Source: Rhodohalobacter sulfatireducens | Lineage (GTDB): Bacteria > Bacteroidota > Rhodothermia > Balneolales > Balneolaceae | Reading direction: 5' to 3' | Assembly: GCF_022012475.1 (NCBI RefSeq) | Contig: NZ_JAKLWS010000030.1 | Coordinates: 1-54,411, forward strand | DNA: 54,411 bases | Part shown: positions 50,931 through 54,411 of the stretch, in pieces | How positions within the stretch are numbered: position 1 is the stretch's first letter | How the letters are laid out: each line of letters begins with the position of its first letter | Translations under genes and position numbers: made by a program | Notes under the pieces: model-generated | Database searches by the model: none | The model's input: the letters and a program-made list of their open reading frames with translations, nothing else | What the model was told of the DNA's origin: nothing

Positions 50931-51725
50931 TCAAAACTTAGATCTTATCGCCCATAAATCAGGGAAAATGGGATTATTGAGCGTTTTATGCAGATATTTG
51001 GCACCCTCTGAACCACCCGTTCCACTCTTCGTGCCGATGGTCCGCTCCACCATTTTTACATGTCGATAACGCCACTCCATGAGCCCTTCGTCATAATCCA
51101 CAAAAAGTTCGCAGAGCAGTGCAGCTTCCGGATCATCTTTCATGATCTCAACCAGTTTGTCCTGGTTATGTTGTGACGGTTCATGAACCAATCCCTGATC
51201 GTTAACCCGTTCCGGTATCTCTATATTGTAGCCTCTTTTTTGAAGGTATCTGCAAAAACTTTCCCAAAGAGTGCTTTCCTCTTCCCGATCCAGAAGATTC
51301 TGCTGAAGTTCAGGTTGGGATTCATGAACGTCGATGATATGCTGTGAACGCATGCCGCAGATAATTTCCATCTCCCGGAACTGCACCGATTGAAATCCGC
51401 TGGCATTTTGCAGGAATCCCCGAAAACTGTTGAATTCAAGCGGTGTCATCGTTTCCAGGATATCAATTTGCGATACCATCGTTTTCAGTATGGTGAGAAC
51501 CCGCCGCATTGTTTTGGCAGACGACCATGTTTCACCGGCTTCTAACTCTTCCCTAAGCTTGTCGAACTCGTGTAGAATCTGCTTAAACCACAACTCATAC
51601 ACCTGGTGGATGATGATAAACAACATTTCATCGTGTTCCTCCGGGTCCGATTCCGGGTGCTGCAGATCCAGTAACTCCTTTACTTTCAGGTACGATGTAT
51701 AGGTTAAGCTTTTGGATTGATCCAT
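50931..51725 (-). CDS. kynA: tryptophan 2,3-dioxygenase
   Basis: A haem enzyme that opens the indole ring of tryptophan to N-formylkynurenine. The 264-residue protein shows the family pattern: LTYTSYLKVKELLDLQHP, DEMLFIIIHQVYELWFKQIL with the proximal/distal His region, TPLEFNSFRGFLQNASGFQS, VQFREMEIICGMRSQH and EGLMEWRYRHVKMVERTIG with the haem-ligand His, ending TGGSEGAKYLHKTL. No kynureninase, formamidase or kynurenine monooxygenase is seen nearby, so the gene is isolated from its pathway in this window. Confidence 0.95.
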   Translation of the reverse strand: MDQSKSLTYTSYLKVKELLDLQHPESDPEEHDEMLFIIIHQVYELWFKQILHEFDKLREELEAGETWSSAKTMRRVLTILKTMVSQIDILETMTPLEFNSFRGFLQNASGFQSVQFREMEIICGMRSQHIIDVHESQPELQQNLLDREEESTLWESFCRYLQKRGYNIEIPERVNDQGLVHEPSQHNQDKLVEIMKDDPEAALLCELFVDYDEGLMEWRYRHVKMVERTIGTKSGTGGSEGAKYLHKTLNNPIFPDLWAIRSKF

Positions 51726-51790
51726 GGTGATTAAGTTTAGATTATGATACTAACAGTCAAATTCCAGTTTCATGAGACTATTAACTTAAA

Positions 51791-51912
51791 ATCGCTGTGG
51801 ACGCTGAGGAACGCAGAGGAAGTAAAAACCAATATGTTTGGCGAAAAACCGCGATCCCCGCGCCCCCTGCGGTTAACTCCAGATCGTTGTGGAAACTGAA
51901 GAACTCAGAGGG
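51791..51912. repeat. 30-base imperfect direct repeat
   Basis: ATCGCTGTGGACGCTGAGGA... (51791-51820) and ATCGTTGTGGAAACTGAAGA... (51883-51912) agree at 24 of 30 positions, 92 bases apart, in the 239-base gap between kynA and polX. A small open frame crosses it but lacks support. Confidence 0.45.
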
Positions 51913-51964
51913 CTTATGCCGCAAATCTGTGAGGAATGAGAATATTTGTAATAACAATTCTTGT

Positions 51965-53737
51965 TCACAACTCTTCTTTTAACCACTGCTCAAACTGATC
52001 GGAACTCTTTGTATTCAAAACGCGATCAGGGCTATATTTTCCTTTTCTTGCGATCATCACACCATAGCGAATATCGTCAATGCCGTCGGTTGTGTGAGCA
52101 TCGGGATTGATGGATGTCATTAAACCAACTTCTTGGGCTTTATTCCCATATCTCCAGTCAAGATCTAAGCGTCTTGGGTTGGCATTAATTTCAATCGCTG
52201 TGTTTTCCCGGGCGGCAAGTTCAATCAATTTGTTCAGGTCAAGATTTCCCTCCTCACGCCGCAGTAAAAGTCGTCCGGTTGGGTGACCTAAAATTCGAGT
52301 AAATGGATTCTTTATGGCGTTTTCGAATCGTTTCATCATCTTGTCGAGAGGCAATTCAAGGCTACTGTGAACGCTTGCAATCACAAAATCGAAACCCTCT
52401 AAAATTTCAACCGGGTAGTCGAGCGAGCCATCGGCCAGAATATCCGATTCAATCCCTTTAAAGATTTTGAAATTATTACCGGCGCTTAAAAACTCTTCAT
52501 TGAGTTGATCGATTTCATCCCACTGCTGCTTAACTTCATCAACCGAAAGTCCGCCGGCATAAGCTGCAGTCTTGGAGTGATCAGAAATACCCAGGTATTC
52601 GTAGCCACGTTCCATACTGGCCTCGGCCATCTGTTTGATGGAATACTTGCCGTCACTCCATGTACTGTGGGCATGAACAACTCCTCTGATGTCCGATTCC
52701 TGAACCAGCTCCATCTCTTCATTATCCTCATAATATTTAAACTCATTTCGATCTTCGCGATGTTCGGGGATAATAAAATTGAGTCCCAGCTTCTGGTAGA
52801 TTTCTGATTCAGAATTGCTTTCTACGGGTTGGTCAAAATCGGTATCTTTATCATCGGTGAGTTTAAACAAGCCATATTCATTGAGGGCCATGCCCCGATC
52901 ACGCGCACGCTGCCGGAGTACAATGTTATGTTCCTTGCTGCCCGTGAAATACATGAGTGCAGCGGGATATTCATCTGGTTTTACGATACGGAGGTCGACC
53001 TGTCGGCCCGTTTCTGATCGGACAGAGCTTTTTGTGTCGCCACGCCCCAGTATTTCAACCACCAATTCGTGATTCACGAATGCATCAAAAATATCTTCGG
53101 TATTCTTCGGTTCAGCGGCTACCAGGATGTCAATGTCACCGATGGTTTCACGGGATCGGCGCAGTGAGCCTGCAATTTCAGCTTCAATTACACCGTCTAA
53201 ATTTCTGACGAATTTAAAAATTGGCTCTGCTATTTCAAGAGCTTCATTCAGCAGGCATCGCTCACCATACTGTTCCAGGTATTCTATGGATTTAATGATC
53301 TTCTCGGCTGATTTTTTTCCCAGTCCCGGAAGGTCCGCTACGGCCCCGCTCTGGCAGGCTTCCCTGAGCTCTGAAATGGTGGTTATCCCCAGCTCTTTGT
53401 GAATTTTAACGATATTTTTGGGTCCCAAACCTGAGATGTTGGTCCACTCAATGAGTCCTTTTGGAACCCGTTTTTTCAGGTCCTCCAAAACCGGCATGGT
53501 TCCGGTTTCATGAAAAGTTTTAATATCCTCCGCGATAGATTTTCCAATCCCTTTAATATCGGTAAGAGAATCTTCTTTGATGTATGTCAGGATTTCGTCA
53601 TTTAATCCTTCAATAGTCTGTGCAGCTCGGTCAAAGGCGATGGCCCGAAACCGGTTCTCACCGGCAAGCTGCATCAGGTTATATACTTCGCGGAGTTTCT
53701 TAGCTACTTCCTGGTTAGTCATGTTTGATTGCTCCAA
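51965..53737 (-). CDS. polX: PolX family DNA polymerase/3'-5' exonuclease
   Basis: A 590-residue bacterial family X polymerase. The N-terminal 8-kDa helix-hairpin-helix regions are visible (TDIKGIGKSIAEDIKTFHET, NISGLGPKNIVKIHKELG and VADLPGLGKKSAEKIIKSIE). The polymerase active site has Asp201 and Asp203 in TIGDIDILVAAEP and a third Asp in GRQVDLRIVKPDE. The C-terminal PHP domain contains VVHAHSTWSDGKYS, LGISDHSKTAAYAGGL and DFVIASVHSSLELP, the metal-binding histidines of the exonuclease. It acts in DNA repair and gap filling. The gene is monocistronic; upstream there is a hairpin cluster and downstream the kynA gap. Confidence 0.96.
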   Translation of the reverse strand: MEQSNMTNQEVAKKLREVYNLMQLAGENRFRAIAFDRAAQTIEGLNDEILTYIKEDSLTDIKGIGKSIAEDIKTFHETGTMPVLEDLKKRVPKGLIEWTNISGLGPKNIVKIHKELGITTISELREACQSGAVADLPGLGKKSAEKIIKSIEYLEQYGERCLLNEALEIAEPIFKFVRNLDGVIEAEIAGSLRRSRETIGDIDILVAAEPKNTEDIFDAFVNHELVVEILGRGDTKSSVRSETGRQVDLRIVKPDEYPAALMYFTGSKEHNIVLRQRARDRGMALNEYGLFKLTDDKDTDFDQPVESNSESEIYQKLGLNFIIPEHREDRNEFKYYEDNEEMELVQESDIRGVVHAHSTWSDGKYSIKQMAEASMERGYEYLGISDHSKTAAYAGGLSVDEVKQQWDEIDQLNEEFLSAGNNFKIFKGIESDILADGSLDYPVEILEGFDFVIASVHSSLELPLDKMMKRFENAIKNPFTRILGHPTGRLLLRREEGNLDLNKLIELAARENTAIEINANPRRLDLDWRYGNKAQEVGLMTSINPDAHTTDGIDDIRYGVMIARKGKYSPDRVLNTKSSDQFEQWLKEEL

Positions 53738-53743
53738 CTTAAT

Positions 53744-53776
53744 CTCCCCTAGAGGGGAGTCCCCGATTTATCGGGG
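53744..53776. repeat. paired CCCC/GGGG hairpins upstream of polX
   Basis: CTCCCC-TAGA-GGGGAG (53744-53759) and CCCCGAT-TT-ATCGGGG (53761-53776) lie just before the polX start, followed by AGGGGTGTCTGCACCCT. It is related to the repeats at 17221 and 32999. The rest of the gap to 54025 is AT-rich and carries no gene. Confidence 0.6.
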
Positions 53777-53983
53777 GAGGGGTGTCTGCACCCTGATTAA
53801 TAATTCAATGTGTAAGTAGACAAACTACAAAAAACCGATTCATGCGTCATACAAAAAATTATCGTAGAGAATATCGAATATTGAAGAAGGAATTATGAAT
53901 TTTGATGTATGCCTTTCATTCTTGACTATTCAATTTCTAAAATTTCCTTGTTATAAAACTTTCTTTTTAGATTGAAAATCCCC

Positions 53984-53991
53984 TATCTTTG
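53984..53991 (+). promoter_or_regulatory. candidate -7 element of tRNA promoter (TATCTTTG)
   Basis: TATCTTTG agrees fully with the Bacteroidota primary-sigma -7 consensus TAnnTTTG. The -33 region is T-rich but has no clear TTTG. It is 35 bases before the tRNA-like remnant and about 145 bases before tRNA-Leu, so it may drive both. Confidence 0.4.
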
Positions 53992-54025
53992 AAAGCTCTA
54001 AAACAAACGGTTTTTATTGTTTTTT

Positions 54026-54106
54026 GTGTCTGATGCTGTAGATCAGAATCGCTCCCCTGCTAAGGGAGTGCACCACCATAAAAAGTTCAAATCCAGCCCG
54101 GGCACA
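54026..54106 (+). pseudogene. tRNA-like remnant with GCT anticodon-like loop
   Basis: GTGTCTG (54026-54032) can pair with CGGGCAC (54099-54105) as an acceptor stem, with three G-T pairs. CTCCC-CTGCTAA-GGGAG (54052-54068) forms a 5-bp anticodon-like arm showing GCT (54059-54061), which would be serine. The end GTTCAAATCCAGCCCGGGCA resembles a T-loop and acceptor end and aligns with the end of the tRNA-Leu just downstream. The D arm has only three pairs, and the T stem is broken (AAAAG against CCAGC), so a functional tRNA is unlikely. Confidence 0.4.
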
Positions 54107-54135
54107 ACAAAGATTAACTTATTGATTTTCCCCTC

Positions 54136-54219
54136 GCCCTGGTGGCGGAATTGGTAGACGCGCTGTCTTGAGGGGGCAGTTCGCTTCGGCGAGTGCTGGT
54201 TCGACTCCAGTCCAGGGCA
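54136..54219 (+). tRNA. tRNA-Leu (anticodon GAG)
   Basis: An 84-base class II tRNA. The acceptor arm GCCCTGG (54136-54142) pairs exactly with CCAGGGC (54212-54218); the discriminator is A. The anticodon stem CTGTC/GGCAG (54163-54167, 54175-54179) encloses TTGAGGG with anticodon GAG at 54170-54172, reading CUC/CUU leucine codons. A long variable arm GTTCGCTTCGGCGAGT and T arm CTGG-TTCGACT-CCAG are in place. CCA is not encoded. A terminator follows directly. Confidence 0.96.
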
Positions 54220-54224
54220 CTTAA

Positions 54225-54263
54225 AGCTCGCAATTTAATTATTGCGGGCTTTTTCTTTTTTTA
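54225..54263 (+). terminator. rho-independent terminator of tRNA-Leu
   Basis: AGCTCGCAAT (54225-54234), loop TTAATT, ATTGCGGGCT (54241-54250), then TTTTCTTTTTTT. Ten base pairs including one G-T pair, with a long U tail. Confidence 0.92.
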
Positions 54264-54267
54264 GGGT

Positions 54268-54411
54268 ATGATTTATGTCTATGCCATCGAGAGTAAGGAG
54301 AGAAATTATATCTACGTAGGTATGACGAATGATCTTCGTCGGCGTATTTCTGAACACCAAAATGGATATGAAAGAACGACAAAACCCTATCGACCTTTTA
54401 AACTTATCTAT
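54268..54411 (+). CDS. GIY-YIG nuclease family protein (3' end outside window)
   Basis: The first 48 codons of a small single-domain GIY-YIG protein. The motif is VYAIES...YIYVGMTNDLRRRISEHQ, with the second tyrosine-containing strand (YVG), the catalytic Arg in DLRRRI and the histidine in SEHQNG; the following ERTTKPYRPFKLIY is also typical. The ATG is preceded by TTAGGGT, five bases after the end of the tRNA terminator. Such proteins are usually 80-100 residues and of uncertain role, related to UvrC N-terminal and homing-endonuclease nucleases. The position directly behind a tRNA gene is notable. Confidence 0.88.
   Translation, partial: MIYVYAIESKERNYIYVGMTNDLRRRISEHQNGYERTTKPYRPFKLIY

Noticed and set aside
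51797-51982. 61-codon plus-strand frame between kynA and polX
   Set aside because: It crosses a repeat, overlaps polX and has no domain.
54026-54106. Functional tRNA-Ser
   Set aside because: The T stem does not pair, the D stem has three pairs, and there is no class II variable arm; kept only as a tRNA-like remnant.

Overview
The window is a moderately AT-rich chromosomal segment. It most likely comes from a member of the Bacteroidota/Balneolota/Rhodothermota group, perhaps Balneolaceae-like. The clues are long FG-GAP/ASPIC lipoproteins, Tat-exported Gfo/Idh/MocA oxidoreductases, DUF1080 proteins, a Nudix-type regulator, a TAnnTTTG-like promoter element before the tRNA and many hairpin intergenic repeats. 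The taxonomy is an inference from gene content.

Region A (1-19806) is a sugar-acid island. It opens with the tail of a Gfo/Idh/MocA oxidoreductase and a 1251-residue FG-GAP lipoprotein. A compact plus-strand operon follows: TRAP transporter dctP-dctQ-dctM, tagaturonate epimerase uxaE, an SDR mannonate dehydrogenase, KDPG aldolase, KDG kinase and uronate isomerase uxaC. Next come two exported Gfo/Idh oxidoreductases with uxuA between them on the minus strand, a double-DUF1080 protein and a LacI-type regulator. Together they encode uptake of hexuronates and conversion of both glucuronate and galacturonate through fructuronate, mannonate and KDG to pyruvate and glyceraldehyde-3-phosphate. Three palindromes close to CTTAACCGGTTAAG (4387, 12911, 15844) lie before the three transcription units and are probably the LacI operators.

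Region B (19808-31941) is mixed: a DUF6580 membrane protein, YceI, a coupled yihY/mpg pair, a Nudix regulator with a decayed catalytic box, mutS, a Tat/lipoprotein sugar isomerase, a zinc alcohol dehydrogenase, a GntR regulator with an unrecognised C-terminal domain, and a standalone Upf1-like helicase bracketed by low-complexity repeats.

Region C (32066-40791, minus strand) is a haem operon, hemH-hemA-hemC-hemD-hemE-hemF, preceded by an OmpR-type response regulator and its kinase. HemH carries a cysteine-rich insertion.

Region D (40944-54411) holds an SDR, a small lipoprotein, a DUF58 protein, a RAYT-like Y1 transposase among three copies of a double-hairpin repeat, a DDAH-like hydrolase, a DUF481 protein, a penicillin acylase, an overlapping amidoligase/peptidase C26 pair, a REP-like hairpin cluster, tryptophan 2,3-dioxygenase and PolX. 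It ends with a degenerate tRNA-like sequence, tRNA-Leu(GAG) with a terminator, and the start of a GIY-YIG protein cut by the window edge.

The most interesting features are the LacI-controlled hexuronate plus 3-keto-sugar-type island, the amidoligase/C26 pair, the RAYT/REP locus, the cysteine-rich ferrochelatase and the tRNA-like remnant beside tRNA-Leu.
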